Of a stretch of DNA of 64,000 bases, positions 24,222 through 36,790 are shown piece after piece; position 1 is the first letter of the stretch; each line of letters opens with the position of its first letter. Under the pieces are notes generated by a model. That model did not search any database, was not told the DNA's origin, and saw nothing but the letters and a program-made list of their open reading frames with translations. This DNA is from Larus michahellis (taxonomy: Eukaryota > Chordata > Aves > Charadriiformes > Laridae). Where the stretch lies: NCBI RefSeq assembly GCF_964199755.1, contig NC_133913.1:8348201-8412200 (forward strand), read 5' to 3'. The position numbers and the translations under genes were made by a program.

Positions 24222-25525
24222 ATAGAATCATATGGTTCTTCATGGTTGGAAAGGACCTTTGAAATCATCGAGTCCAACCATTCACACACACAAAAAAAAA
24301 AAACCCTAAAATCTCTGTCACTAGAGCATGCCCTGAAGCGCCAAATCTAGATGTTTCTTAAATACCTCTAGGGATGGTGACTCAACCACCTCCCTGGGCA
24401 GGCTGTTCCAGTGCCTGACCACTCTTTCAGTAAAGTAATTCCTCCTAATATCTAATCTAAACCTCCCCTGCCACAACTTCAGACCATTTCCTTCAGAGAC
24501 CTCTCCTCTGGGAGAAGAGGCCAACACCCACCTCTCTACAACCTCCTTTCAGGTAGTTGTAGAGGGCAATGAGGTCTCCCCTCAGCCTCCTCTTCTCCAA
24601 GCTAAACATGCCCAGCTCCCTCAGCCTCTCCTCATATGCCCTGGTCTCCAAACCCCTCACCAGCCTGGTAGCTCTCCTCTGGACACAATCCAGCACCTCA
24701 ATGTCCCTCTTGTACAGAGGGGCCCAGAACTGAACACAGCACTTGAGGTGAGGCCTCACCGGTGCCGAGTACAGAGGCACCATCACTTCCCTGCTCCTGC
24801 TGGCCACGCTATTCCTGATACAAGCCAGAATGCTGTTGGCCTTCTTGGCCACCTGGGCACACTGCTGGCTCATGTTAAGCTGGCCGTCCACCAGCAACCC
24901 CACGTCCTTTTCTGCTGGGCAGCTTTCTAGCCACTCTTAGAATCATAGAATCATAGAATATTCATGGTTGGAAAGGACCTTTGAGATCATCGAGTCCAAC
25001 CACACACACACCAAAAAAAAAAAACAAAACCCCACAACCAACCAACCTACAATCTCTGCCACTAGAGCATGCCCTGGAGTGCCAAAAGTCTTCCCCAAGC
25101 CTGTAGCATTACTTGGGGTTGTCATGACGGAAATGCAGGACCCGGCACTTGGCCTTATTAAACCTCATACAGTTGGCCTTGGTCCATTGATCCAGCCTGT
25201 CCAGGTCCCTCTGTAGAGCCTTCCTACCCTCAAGCAGATCAACACTCCCACCTAGTTTGGTGTCGTCTGCAAAGTTACTGAGGGTGCACTCAATCCCCTC
25301 ATCCAGATCATTCATAAAGATATTAAACAAAACTTGCCCCTAAACCGAGCCCTGAGAGACACCAATGGTGACGGGCCACCAAGAGGATTTCACCCCATTA
25401 ATCACGACTCTCTGGGCACGGCCATCCAGCCAGTTTTTACCCCAGCGAAGAGAACACTTGTCTATGCCATGATTTACCAGCTCCTCCAGGAGAAGAGCTG
25501 TCTTGAAGTAAACATGATATTCTGT
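24222..25525 (-). repeat. CR1 LINE fragment carrying a nested CR1
   Basis: Minus-strand CR1 with an open C-terminal RT frame ([25 protein letters not shown]... [15 protein letters not shown]) from about 24,321 to 24,903. It continues after a nested insertion into the upstream RT block ([20 protein letters not shown]). The 3' end at 24,222 shows CATAGAATCATATGG. Relatively well preserved. Confidence 0.92.
24939..25088 (-). repeat. Short CR1 3' end nested in another CR1
   Basis: A 150-bp CR1 3' end (AGAATCATAGAATCATAG at its left edge) interrupts the host CR1 just where the CR1 sequence GCCACTCTTCCCCAAGCC should be continuous. The four bases TCTT occur on both sides (24,935-24,938 and 25,089-25,092), as a short target-site duplication would. 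The nested copy contains an A-rich/CA-rich run near 25,000-25,030. Confidence 0.8.
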
Positions 25526-27964
25526 TGCTTAACAAAAGTATCTAGGGTATCAAGACATGTCAGAGAGCTTGCAAATCCAACGCATTCCCTGGGAAGGGAC
25601 AGGATCCCAGGCATCCTTTGCTATGTGTACCAATTCTGGTTTTTTTTACACTAGGGCAGTGCAGAAAATGCCAGCCATTTCCTTGTGTTACAGCATCAGA
25701 CAGAATTCTGAAAACAAAGAGAATCAAAATGAAATTCAGTGATCCAAGACGAAAAAAAATCAAAAAAAAGACCCAAACCAACCCCCTCCCAAGAATTTCT
25801 TTACAATTTAGCCATGAGCTGATATTAACATGTCGAGAAGCAATTCTTCCTTTTCTTACAATGACAAGACAGTCAAGTCTGGTTGCCACCCAGTGTACTA
25901 TGAATCGACATCCTACTGTGTGTACATCTAGTTTTTTTACCTGAGACCATAGTTGGATTTCCATTATATGAAAAGCATTCTATTAGCAAGTTGTCCGTTT
26001 TGACTTTGCAGTTGAAAAATACACCACGGATTAGCTTTGTCTTTGTGCTTCTGAGCTCCTATGCAGGCCTCCAGAGTGCTACTCCCACAAGTCTGGAGGA
26101 AGACATTAGTAGGCTGTTTTCTTGCAGTATTGATCATATCCCTACAGCGGAGCTGTGAGCCAGGCGTACACAGCTCTTCCTGAGGTAAATTGGTTTGTAT
26201 CTACTGCTTTAAGTTAATCCTGACATGAAGGTATAAGGAGACTGCAGCGACTGCATCTTTCATACCTAGACAGCACAACAGCATTTCTAGTGTTTCAAAT
26301 TGTTCATTACTGAGTCATTCACAAAGAATCTCCATTTCAGAGGACCAGAGGCTTCACATCTTAGAAACGCATCCAAAAGAAACAACGTGTTAGGTTTGCC
26401 ATTTCAATTCAAGGTAATAACAGTAATGCCGTTAATATAAAATAGAAGAAATATCATATGAATTCAGTAAAGTTTGAGCATTTTGCTTTGTATTTACTCC
26501 TACTGCAACAAGTTCAATAAAAAAGTTTATTTTGCAGGCATTTCCAAATGGAAAAAATAATGAGAAACCATAGACTGTTTCTCTCTCTGAGATTGCATGT
26601 GCACCACAGCACCAGGATGAATCATCTTCTGGAGATGGGCGAATCATTGCCTGAGAAGAAAAGTGGGGTCCTAGAAGGTCTAAGTATGGACTTATCTAAC
26701 TTAATTTTAACATCTAAAATTGCCCATTTAGATCCAGACTAATCATGTTGCCCTCCTTTAATTAGCAGAGGAGAGGTTGGGCAATGAGAGAGAGAGATTT
26801 GCAGTTCATCCTTACACGGGATGTTTACAAGAGGTCACAGGAATTCATTCTGACTTTTTCTTCCCATCCTACAGTGGGAGTCAGAAGCTTAAACGTGTGT
26901 GTTTAGTGTGTTTTGAGATGCCTTAAGGTTGCTGATACGTTTGCATGAGATTGTAGGTTACCTGCCACTTTCTGAAAAGTGGAGTCCAGGATGTGAAATA
27001 CCAAGACCAAGACAAACACCAATTGGCACTTTCTGTCTCCATTTAGGCACCAGGATCTCACTACAGAAGGCTGATGAGTCACACTTCATGAAAGATAATA
27101 GTAGCAACTCTTGCTTGGGTTAGAAGAAATACTCTGAAAGCTCCACATAGAATCACTGCAGACGTGTTGGGACTCTTGTTCCTACCTAGACGTATTTCTG
27201 GGAAAAAAGTACGTTGCACTGGGTTTTCGTCATGGAGATGAAATATAATTATTATATATTATTCATATATTATGTGAAGTATCATTTATAACCAGGCTGA
27301 TGTGGAAAAGAGACGCATCTAAGTGTGTGTGTGAGGGACTGCCCAAGAGGTCAAGACATTTATTTGCAAACATGATGAGAAATCCAGAGAGGTGTTTTGG
27401 TGGTGTCCATTTGGTTGTGTCACAACTGGAATGTTTGTTGTTTCTTTATTGTGTCAAGTACATAAAGTACTATTATGACTACAGTGCAAGATGTGCATCT
27501 GTTTTATCATCACTTTACGTCTAAATAAATGACTGTTCACATCTGCTCTGTAAGTCGTCTAAACTACCAGTATAATTGCACATCTTCCTTTCTCAAAGCA
27601 AATTATCACTGCCTTCCACCTCGTCCTACCCTCACGCCCAAATGCTCACAAAATGGAATGACTGCAGCCTTATTTTGAGCAGCTTAATCATTTTAAATTG
27701 TTGGAAATTCCCAAGGTTTTCTGTGTGATTCTAAACACTGAATCCTACTTTTGCTTTCAAATCAGATAACCCCATTAGAAGAAATACTCATTTACTGTCT
27801 TTGACTATGCAGGGAGTGTGGAGGCGTGATTCAAGTGACCAAAAAGCTACATTTTAAACTCTGCAGGGTGCTGTATTAGGCTTGCGGTTGCTGTTTCTAA
27901 AAAGCATGTCTCTCGTGTTGGCTTTCTGTTATGTTCTACTTCCATACAGGTGCAGGAATGACTT
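25526..27964. other. No gene recognised
   Basis: AT-rich intergenic sequence. Open frames are short and resemble nothing known to me. No LTR or CR1 was recognised. Confidence 0.5.
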
Positions 27965-28898
27965 CACTCTACTCAGCCTTGGGGCAGTCTCACCTCAAGT
28001 ACTGTGTGCACTTTTGAGCTTCACAATATAAGAAAGATATAAAAATATTAGAATATGTCCAAAGGAGGGCAACAAAGATGGTGAAAGGACTAGAGGGCAG
28101 GACTTATGAGGAGTGTCTGAGGATACTAGGTTTGTTCAGTTTAGAGAAGAGGTGACTGAGGGATGACCTCATTGCTGTCTACAATATCCTCATGAAGGGA
28201 AGCAGAGAGGTTGGTGCTGATCTCTTTTCTGGTGATAGGACATGAGGGAATGCCCTAAAGCTGCATTAGGGGAAGTTCAGATTGGATATTAAGAAAAAGT
28301 TCTTCACTGAGAAAGTATCCGACCACTGAAACAAGCTCCCTGAGGAAATGGACATGGTCCCAAAACTGTCAGTGTTCAAGAAGCGCTTGGACAAGCTATG
28401 GAGCCCCCAGCATAACATGGGCCTGTTGGAGTGGGTCCAGAGAAAGGCCACAAGATGGTCAGAGGGTTAGAGCAGCTTTCCTATGAAGACAAGCTGAAAG
28501 ATTTGGGAGGGGTTGAGCCTGCAGAAGAGAAGGCTTTGGGGAGACCTTATAATGGCTTTCCAGTATCTGAAGGGGGCCTACAAGAAAGACAGAAAGGGAC
28601 ATTTTACAAGGCCATGTAGTGATAGAACAAGGGGTAATGACTTAAAACTGAACGAGGGTAGATATAGATTAGATAACAGGAATAGATAACCCTCACTATG
28701 AGGGTGGTGAGCCACAGGAAGAGGTTGCCCAGAGAAGCTGTGGATGCCCCATTCCTGGAAGTGTTCAAGATGACTGGCTGGCTGGGGTTTTGAGCAACCT
28801 GATCTAGTGGGAGATGTCCCTGCCCATGGCAGGGGGGTTAGAACTGGATGATATTTAAGGTCGCTTCCAACCTAAACCATTCTATGATTCTACGACAA
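27965..28898 (+). repeat. Two head-to-tail CR1 fragments
   Basis: The first copy (about 27,965-28,405) has AGGAGGGCAACAAAGATGG, then GGACTTATGAGGAG and the RT C-terminal region. The second (about 28,405-28,898) restarts at an upstream point (GGCCTGTTGGAGTGGGTCCA) and runs to the 3' end with CCATTCTATGATTCTACGA. Both are 5'-truncated and frame-broken. Confidence 0.88.
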
Positions 28899-29663
28899 CA
28901 CTGTTAGGTATATGGATTAACGTTTAGGTTGCTCTGTGTGGAGTCAGGAGTTGGACTCATGGGTTTCTTCCAACTCAGAACTGAAACTGACTCCTGAGGA
29001 ATGAATACCTTGTCCAGGCTCCTCCTGGGTCTGTCCCTGAAAAGTCATGAACTCCATTCTCCAGGCATGAAATCCATCAAGATGGGTCACCAGGAGGAGC
29101 TCTCCAGGTGACTCCAAGGAGCTCACCTTTGCAACTAACGGGTGGTTGGTGCATACGGGTGTGGGACACATTATGCGGGAAGGACAGTTCCCCCCCGCTT
29201 TCCCCAGGGGAAGAGCATTTTGGGATTCGACAGTACATCTTATGGGATGTTTAGGGGAGGAACCAAAGGTGAGAAAAAGGGGGGATTTAGTGACATGGGA
29301 AGCAACAGGTGTGAAAAATAGATGCACAAGGGAATAAAAGGATCCATTCACAGGTAAGCAGGGGCTGCTTGCTTGGGACGCTTGTCTGATCATGCCCTGC
29401 CCCTGATCACTGCAGTTTGTCTTACTTCCTTCTTGAAATCCACCTTCAACTATTTTACGGCAAGGGTCTCGCTCTTCTGTGTGAATATGTGTGGACAGCA
29501 GTCAGTGGTGCCAGCAATGGAAAGAAGTGTTGGTGTGTGAGTAAATGTGATCACTAGTGAAGATAAAGCTGGACTAGCCAGTGATTAGGTGTCACTGCAC
29601 CTAAGTTTTGCCACAGGGCTGAAATCAGAGAAGTCTTCTCTTTCGTTAGGGACACAGAAGGTT
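28899..29663. other. No gene recognised; possible diverged LTR
   Basis: No coding content. The segment around 29,330-29,640 (GGGAATAAAAGG, then GCAAGGGTCTCGCTCT and CACCTAAGTTTTGCCACAGG) has the feel of an R-U5 region of an avian ERV, but the ends are not defined and I do not call it. Confidence 0.3.
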
Positions 29664-30205
29664 CATATAATCACAGAAACAGAGAATGGTTTGTGTTGGA
29701 AGGGACATTGTAAGGTCTTCTGGTCCAATCCCCCTGCCATGGGCAGGGCCACCTTCCACTAGATTAGGTTGCTGAAAGACCTTTCCAACCTGCCTTTGAA
29801 CACTTCCAAGGCTGGGGCACCCACAACTTCTCTGGGCAGCCCGTTCCAGTGTCTCACTACCCTCATTGTAAAAAACGTCTGCCTTATATTCAATCTAAAT
29901 CTAGCCTCTTTCACTTTAAAACCGTTGCCCCTTGTCCTGTCACTCCAGGCCCTGGGGAAAAGTTGCTCTCCATCTATTTTATAAGCTCCCTTTATAAATT
30001 GAATGGCTGCAATAAGGTCTCCCCGGATTACACTTTTCTCAGGTTGAACAGCCCTAACTGCCTCAGCCTTTCTTCATAGGAGAGGTGTTCCACCCCTTAG
30101 ATCATTTTTGTTGCAGTCTTCTGGACGTGCTCTAACAGGTCCATGTCTTTCTTTTACTGGGGACCTCAAAGCTGGATGCAGTACTCCAGGTGGGATTTCA
30201 TGAGA
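29664..30205 (-). repeat. CR1 LINE fragment
   Basis: Minus-strand CR1 3' portion. On plus it begins with TATAATCACAGAAACAGAGAATGG and continues through the reverse complement of the RT C-terminus to GTACTCCAGGTGGGATTTCA. The frame is broken. Confidence 0.88.
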
Positions 30206-30890
30206 GAAGACTTAGTGCAGACACCAATGACGTTATAGCAATACCATAACACTTTTATCCAGGAAACACATCCAAGCCAAGGCAGGGACTTGTGGTTTAT
30301 CCAGTTTGTGTAATGTAACGGCTTGCCTGTTGCCAAATATCAATCACAAGACACTGCTGCCAGAAGGTAACATTCAATAGCTCCCAATGAATGAAAGAAG
30401 AACGTTTGTGCAAGGCAGCCACTAGCAGACATTCTCCTACCCCTGTCAGGAAGCTGGCCAGCATCCTAGGCAGGATGGTGAAGGTATAATCAGTCTTCAA
30501 GGACAACAGCTTCCCTAGAAAAAGGTACATTGATGCTTAAAGGTGCTGATCAGTTACAACTAGGAAACATAAGGATGTTTCCATCCACAGAAACCCTGTA
30601 AATGATGAGGAAAAACAGGAAAAGGAAACCCGTTATTCAGCAAGGTACTCAAATGCAAGGATACTCAAATATCAAGACTCCATGATATTAGGTTGATTTC
30701 TGCACTCTGTTTCTGGTAGCAGCATTATCTAGTCAGCAAGGATGAACCAGAAATACTTTCAGTTATCACCAAACATCTTTGCTTTTATTCTTGAACACAG
30801 AAATTCTTGATTCCCTTGTGGTGTTTTTGCCTATCGGCTGAATCAGGAGTTCAGATGTGAAATGTGCATTGAGAGGGATGGAAGGAGAGA
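30206..30890. other. No gene recognised
   Basis: Intergenic sequence between two CR1 copies. No coding, RNA or repeat signal was seen. Confidence 0.45.
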
Positions 30891-31912
30891 ATCAGAGAAT
30901 CACAGAATTGTAGGGGTTCAAAGGGACCTAGAGGTGAACGAGGTTCACCTAGAAGGGACAAGCAGGTTCACCTAGAGCAGGCTGGACAAGAATGCCTCCA
31001 GAGGCAGAGACTCCACAACCTCTCTGGGCAGCTTGTTACAGTGCTCTGTTACCCACAAAGTAAAGAAGTTTTTCCTCATGTTTAGGTGAAATTTCCTGTG
31101 TTTTAGCTTGTGTCCATTGCCCCGTGTCCTGTCACCAGGCACCACTGAGAAGAATCTGACCCCATCCACTTGATACCCACCCTTTAGGTATTTATAAGGA
31201 TTAATGAGACCCCCTCTCAGTCTTCTCTTCTCCAGGCTAAACAGACCCAGGTCTCTCAGCCTTTCCTCATAAGAGAGGTGCTCCATTCCCTTGATCATCT
31301 TCATAACCCTCTGCTGGACTCTTTCCAGTAGTTTCCTGGCTTTCTTGAACCAGGGAGCCCACAAGTGGACACAGTACTCCAGATGTGGCCTCACCACGGC
31401 AGAGTAGAGGGGGAGGATGACCTCCCTCGACCTGCTGGCCACACTCTCCTTGATGCACCTGAGGATGCCATTGGCCTTTTTTGTCCACAAGGGCACATTG
31501 CTGGCTCATGGTCATCCTGTTGTCCACCAGGACTCCCAGGTCTCCTTCCACCGAGCTGCTCTCCAGCAGGTCAGCCCCTAACTGGTGTGTGGGGTTATTC
31601 CCCCACGGGTGCAGCACCCTACACTTGCCCTCGTTGAATTTCATAAGGTTTCTCTCCGCCCAACTCTCCAGCCTGTCTAGGTCTCACTGAATGGCAGCAC
31701 AGCCTTCTGCTGTGTCAGCCACCCCTCCCAGCTTTGTGTCATCAGCAAACTTGCTGAGGGTGCTCTCTATCCCTTCATCCAGGTCATTGATGAATATATT
31801 GAACAAGACAGGGCCCAGTACTGACCCCTGGGGAACGCTGCTAGTTACAGGCCTCCAACTAGAGTCTGCACCACTGATCACAACCCTCCGAGCTCTGCCA
31901 TTCAGCCAGTAA
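30891..31912 (-). repeat. CR1 LINE fragment, about 1 kb
   Basis: Minus-strand CR1 with two long open segments: the RT core ([35 protein letters not shown]) at 31,684-31,917, and the C-terminal region ([19 protein letters not shown]) at 30,972-31,496. The YADD-type motif is read as FADD. Several breaks make it inactive. The 3' end at 30,891 reads AGAATCAGAGAATCACAGAA. Confidence 0.93.
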
Positions 31913-33229
31913 AGCATTCAGCCAGAAGCAAGAAAGATTCCTCAGTAGCTCAACTACTTCTGCTTTTATTGAAGATGCGTCTGCTTCTCTGATGAGGACT
32001 GCTGAGCTGCAGCCAGAGTCTTTCAGAAACAAAGGGTTTTACAGGGAAGCCCAAGAAATCTCTCCTGAATGTCAAGAAGAGCACCAGCTGTCAAAGGACT
32101 GCAGGGTGATTCCTTAAATAAATGCCAGGCAATTACCTCAAATCAACTCTGTCTTCCCTGCACACTTACATTTTTTTATTTCTTTATGATGTAAGAACAC
32201 ACCGTATACTTGGCAATTGCATGCTCAAGTAGCTTTTAGTTATTTTTCCTCAAAGTCCAAGTGACTTTCCAGTGACATGAGATACCTCTTGTATCGTTCG
32301 TATCTCCCCTGATACCATTGCTGCCCTAGCCCGGAGTGGAGGCTTATTTTCTGGTCATATTCTCTTCATCAGGATCTGGTAGCTCTGACATCCAAATTCA
32401 ATGCTTTCAAATTGAGTTTGAAATTTGAAATGCATTTCAAGTGCATTCAAATTCCAATGCCTTCTACTGTTTGGAGGGAAACTGCAGGTGGTGATCTTAG
32501 CACGCATATGACCACACCATTCTAATGTTGGTAGGCTGGGGAATGCTGTCTTTTTGAAATAAAAGACACACAGTAAGCTGAAGTAAAATGTAACTTTCTT
32601 GAATAAAGAAAAGTGAAACCTAGCTAACCTATGAAGTGGCAAGGGATGCATTTTTTTTTCTCTTCAAGTGTTTTCAGTATGTTACACTCACTATATGAAA
32701 ATGAAAAAATGAAATTAATGAAAAAAGTACTTACTGTGAATTCCATCCCTGTTCACCATCTAAGACATGCATCTAGGCATATTTTATGTTGCTAGTTCTA
32801 CGGGGGGGGAAAAAAAGAGGTTTTGTGGATTTGACTTCCAGTGTCACTTTCAGGGTGACTTATTTCTTCTTTATGAAAACATTCTCAAACGATACATACT
32901 GAGATTTTTGTCCTGAACGGAGTAGGAAAAAAATAAGGAAATTTTTCAGCAATTCTGATAACGCTACATGGTTGCAAATGAAAACACCAGTACCTACAGT
33001 CAGAATCATTGTATTTGAACTTTTTTAAGGCAAATTTCCAAATCTAAAAAGTTTGTAGAGATGGAAAATCAGATATTGATGTCCATCCTGAGGCAAGCCC
33101 TGTTTAATTTGCTTGTTAGTATCAAAGGGAGTGAGAAAGGGCAAATGAAATGCAAGCAAATAACAATAGGAGAGTTTCAGGAATATGAGCTTTGAGTTTA
33201 GTAGTAATCTTAACAAAAATAAAATAAAA
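31913..33229. other. No gene recognised
   Basis: AT-rich intergenic sequence with no supported gene or repeat. Confidence 0.45.
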
Positions 33230-33478
33230 ATGGAGTATTACCTTTCTTACAGTGACTTGCTGAACACAACAAAAACCATTTTTACTGTAGGGGTAGTCGA
33301 ACAGTGGAAGCAGGTGGCCCAAAGACGATGTGGAATTTTCATCTGTGGAGATATTCAAAACCTGACTGAACACATTCTTGGAACCTGTTCTACCTGACAC
33401 TGCTTGAGCAGGGGGAGATTGGACTAGATGAACTCAAGAGTTCCCTTCCCACCTAATTGTTACATGATTCTGTGACAT
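33230..33478 (+). repeat. Diverged CR1-like 3' end
   Basis: Ends TTCCCTTCCCACCTAATTG...ATGATTCTGTGACA, with a degraded version of the CR1 block TGGAGATATTCAAAACCTG upstream. More diverged than the other copies, so likely an older CR1 subfamily. Confidence 0.7.
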
Positions 33479-33634
33479 TTTTGGAAAATTATTTAAATGG
33501 CTAAACATAACCGAATAGGGGAAATTTACTCTAGTGTAGTTTGTCTATTGAAAAGTCCAGGCGCTACCATTCAAAGGCCAATTCTGAATTGAATGATAAG
33601 AATCTGTGCATGAAGGAGGATAAATCGTCTCCGG

Positions 33635-34235
33635 TGTCTGCTGGTTTTGGCTGGGGTAGAGTTAGTTTTCTTTATAGTAGCTAGTATGGGGCTATGTTTT
33701 GGTTTTTTGCTGAAAACAGTGTTGATAACACAGGGATGTTTTAGTTCTGGCTGAGCAGTACTTATACAGTGTCAAGGTCTTTTCTGCCTCTCACACCACC
33801 CCACCAGTGAGTAGGCTGGGGGGTGCACAAGAAGCTGAGGGGGACACAGCTGGGACAGCTGACCCCAACTGAACAAAGGTATATTCCATACCATATGATG
33901 TCATGGTCAGCGTATAAAGCTGGGTAAGAAGAAGGAAGGGGGGGGGACACGTCTAGGTGATGGTGTTTGACTTCCCGAGGAACAATTATGTGTGATGGAG
34001 CACTGCTTTCCTTGGGATGGCTGAACAACTGCCTGCCAATGGGAAGCAGTGACTGAATTCCGTGGTGTGTTTTGCTTGCGTGCACAGCTTTTGCTTTACA
34101 TATTAAACTGTTTTTATCTCAATCCACGGGCTTTCTCACTTTTGTACTTCTGATTCTCTCTCCCATTCTACTGCAGGGGGAAGTGAGTTACTGGCTGTGT
34201 GGTGCTTAGTTGCTGGCTGGGGTTAAACGATGACA
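33635..34235 (+). mobile_element. Avian ERV solo LTR (family A), nearly whole
   Basis: About 600 bp from TGTCTGCTGGTTTTGG to GGGTTAAACGATGACA (TG...CA ends). It contains ATATGATGTCATGG, a CAGCGTATAAAGC TATA-like box, ATTAAACTGTTTTTATCTCA as the poly(A)-signal region, and a U5 ending in the family's GCTGGCTGGGGTTAAAC. No internal region follows, so it is a solo LTR. Flanking bases TCCGG and CAGTG do not form a clear target-site duplication. Fairly well preserved. Confidence 0.75.
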
Positions 34236-34439
34236 CAGTGATGCTGTCTTAGTGAGGAAGATAAATCTAGTTTGCTTAATGTCAGACTCTCGCCAAGGTT
34301 GGAGTGAAGTCATTGTAGTAATTCTCCCTAAGTTCCTACAGTTTTCATTTGTATGACATTGTCTCTGTCCTCCTGATCCCTTCTACATGCTGACCCAAGG
34401 AACAGAACTTCTGTGACAGAATTCAGTCCACTGGGATTT

Positions 34440-35105
34440 TAACCAGACGGCACTCTGTATTGCTCTTGCTTTTTTGACTTGTAGTCATTTCTGGGAACAC
34501 TCTTCTCCCTCTTGCCATATATGCTGACTAAAGCCTCCACAACCCCATTTATTTTTTCTTGAGTAGTCTTTCCTTCTGTGAGACCTGCTATACAGACAGT
34601 ACTGTTCCTTGGATGCTAACCAATTTCCTCACAGAGGAGAAGCCTCTCTTTCAGGGACTATACTGCACAGTTATATGTTTGTCTCCTTGGGAGGAACTGA
34701 ATGTCTTCGATTAGTCATGATGCTGTGTGATTGCTATTTAGCTATCTGTAAACCTCTTCATTATACAGCTATAATGAACCGGAATATTTTTTCAGCGCTC
34801 AAAGCTCTTTTCTGAATTACTGCCTTTGCAGTCACCCTGGTGATCATTGTATTGAAGCTGAATTTGATTTTTGGTGGCCAAAATGGGGCTGCAGAAAACC
34901 ATTTGTACTAGTTCATATCCCCTCACTGTGGTCACTACTTTTTATGGGATTCTTGCTATCATGTGTGTATTACTACCTACCAGTATTTCCCTATATCTGA
35001 ATTAAGCGTTCTCCACCTGCTATAAAACTGTGATCCTAATCCTCTTATATACAGCTTGAGAAATAAGGAGGTCCAGGAAGCCATCAAAAGGTTGTGGGGT
35101 AGAAA
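34440..35105 (+). pseudogene. Olfactory receptor pseudogene
   Basis: Plus-strand class II olfactory-receptor remnant. It keeps the TM1 end (ISGNTLL), TM2 (SLHNPIYFFLSSLSF), the segment CYTDSTVPWMLTNFLTEE, the TM3/DRY region changed to LCDCYLAICKPLHYTAIMN (34,725-34,777), a TM6 remnant (LTVVTTFYGILAI) and the C-terminal SLRNKEVQEAIKRLWG near 35,055-35,100. A stop follows TM1 (AD-stop-SLHNP), a frameshift falls before TM3, DRY has become DCY, and much of TM4-TM5 is missing. It is non-functional. The closest relatives seem to be OR10/OR6-type receptors, as for the intact gene at 56-57 kb. It lies between two LTRs. Confidence 0.88.
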
Positions 35106-35278
35106 ATCAACTTTGTGTTAATATTTTGGGGGATTTCTGGGATACTGTAACCATCCATGCATATGGGGTAAATTTGATCTAATCTTAAGTGTGAGATTCA
35201 ACTTCCCCAACAATCAGTATAAAAAGTGTAGATGTAGAAAAGTAACCACTGTTAAAATATGATGATTTTTTTTTCTTA

Positions 35279-36063
35279 GGGTTTGACCTTGGCTAGCTGC
35301 CAGATGCCCATACAGCTATTCTCTCATTCGTCTTTCTCAATAAGACAGCAGGAGAAAAATAAGATGAACTAATGAGGGTCAAGAAAAAGACAGGCAGATT
35401 GCTTGGCAATTACCATCACAGGCAAAACAGACTTGTCTTGGGCAAGATTAATATAATTTATTGACAATTAAAAATAGAATAGGATGCTGAGAAACAAAAC
35501 CAAAAACATAACCACTCTTCCCCCCTGTCCCCATATTCCCAGGTTCAGTTTCACTCCTTAGCTCCTGCCTTCTCCTCTACCCCATGCCCCTGCCATCTGT
35601 ACAGGGGGGATGGAACACAGGGAGCTGTGATCAACACATAGCATTTTCTCTTTGATGCGCTTTCCTCCTTACACATTTCTTCTGCTCCAGCATGGGTCCT
35701 CTCCATGGTCTGCAAGTCCTTTAGTAAACATCCATCTGCATGGGGCCCTCCATGGGCTGCAGCATGAATATCTGCTCTACCATGGACTTTAGGGAAATGC
35801 CTCCTCCTTCCCCTCTTATCTTGGTGTTTGCACTGCTATTCTCATTTTTTTTCCCCCCTCCTTCTCTGGCTGTGTGGCATTTTTTATCTTTTTTTAAATA
35901 TGCTTTTATAGGGACGCCACCAGCTTTGCTGATTGGCTCATCTTTGGCCAGCAGTGGGTCTGTTTTGGAATGCTCTGTGACTGGCATGGGGCAGCCTTTT
36001 ACCACAGAGGTCACCCCTGCAAACCCACTGCTACTGAAACCTTGCCATGTAAACCAAATACAC
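35279..36063 (-). mobile_element. Avian ERV LTR (family B, antisense)
   Basis: About 785 bp. On plus it runs from GGGTTTGACCTTGGCTAGCTG through ACCATCACAGGCAAAACAGA, AATTTATTGACAATTAAAAA (the reverse complement of the poly(A)-signal region) and repeated TCCATGG...CTGC blocks to CTTGCCATGTAAACCAAATACAC. Same family as 53,253-54,223 and 63,440-63,905. Its transcriptional orientation matches the second VWA5A-like gene, whose stop codon lies about 700 bp further on. Confidence 0.7.
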
Positions 36064-36619
36064 TTGAAAATCCTAGAACAACCATATATAGGCAACTGAA
36101 TCCCATGACACATGGTATTCCATTCACTCTCCACCTGCCACCTCAGAAAATCAGTCCTTTATATCCTAGCTCCTATCTGGCAGGTGTTTCAGATACCTCA
36201 GAACAGCAGAAATGGCACTGGGCACCTACGGTAGGCCCTACAGTGATACGGTGAAATCCACCCCTATATTTGACCCCTTTAAAAATAAACAAAACAAAAC
36301 AAAAAAAAATCCTCTAGCTTGTGGGGATGAGTGAATATGCAAAACCAAATAATATTGATCTTACATTTCTATAAAAGGCAGAAAAAAAGTACATACATAG
36401 ACAGATAGATAGATAGCTTGATTCGTGTAGAAGGTGTTTTTCTGTTGTATCTGAGCACGACTTTTCTCCCTGCGATCTGGTATTTTCAGCAGATGACTGT
36501 GTGGGTAAACCTCAGAGAAAAGCAGAATGTGGAAAAATGAAGCAAAGTTTAGTGTATGTATTTAGGGTTATTTTTCAGAGCCCAGTGGAAACTCGCATAT
36601 TATGGTGGAGAGCATATGT
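36064..36619. other. 3' flank of VWA5A-like copy 2; short (GATA)n
   Basis: No coding exon. A short GATA run (AGATAGATAGATAGAT) lies near 36,402-36,417 and an A-rich stretch near 36,285-36,310. It is presumably transcribed as 3' UTR or downstream sequence of the minus-strand gene. Confidence 0.45.
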
Positions 36620-36790
36620 GTGAACAAGTCAGCTGCAGTGGGTTGGCCCCATGCAGCATCTGAGCACCCACGCAGCCATTCACTCAGTCACTCCCGCAAG
36701 GGCATGATGTTAATGCTACAGAATATGCCTTGGGCTAGTTTGGGTCAGCTGTTCTGGCTGTGTTCCTACACAGCTTGTTGCCCGCCCGCA
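36620..36790 (-). mobile_element. Family A LTR fragment overlapping the last exon of VWA5A-like copy 2
   Basis: Plus-strand blocks match the antisense family A LTR in order: CTGAGCACCCACGCAGCC, CATGATGTTA...AGAATATGCCTTGGG, then TTTGGGTCAGCTGTTCTGGC and a TGTGTTCCTACACAGCTTGTTG block. Truncated and with an internal deletion. It covers the stop codon and the final codons of the gene. Confidence 0.65.

Noticed and set aside
28905-29640. Possible further LTR
   Set aside because: It has an AATAAA-containing segment of ERV-like flavour, but I could not define both ends or match it to another copy in the window.
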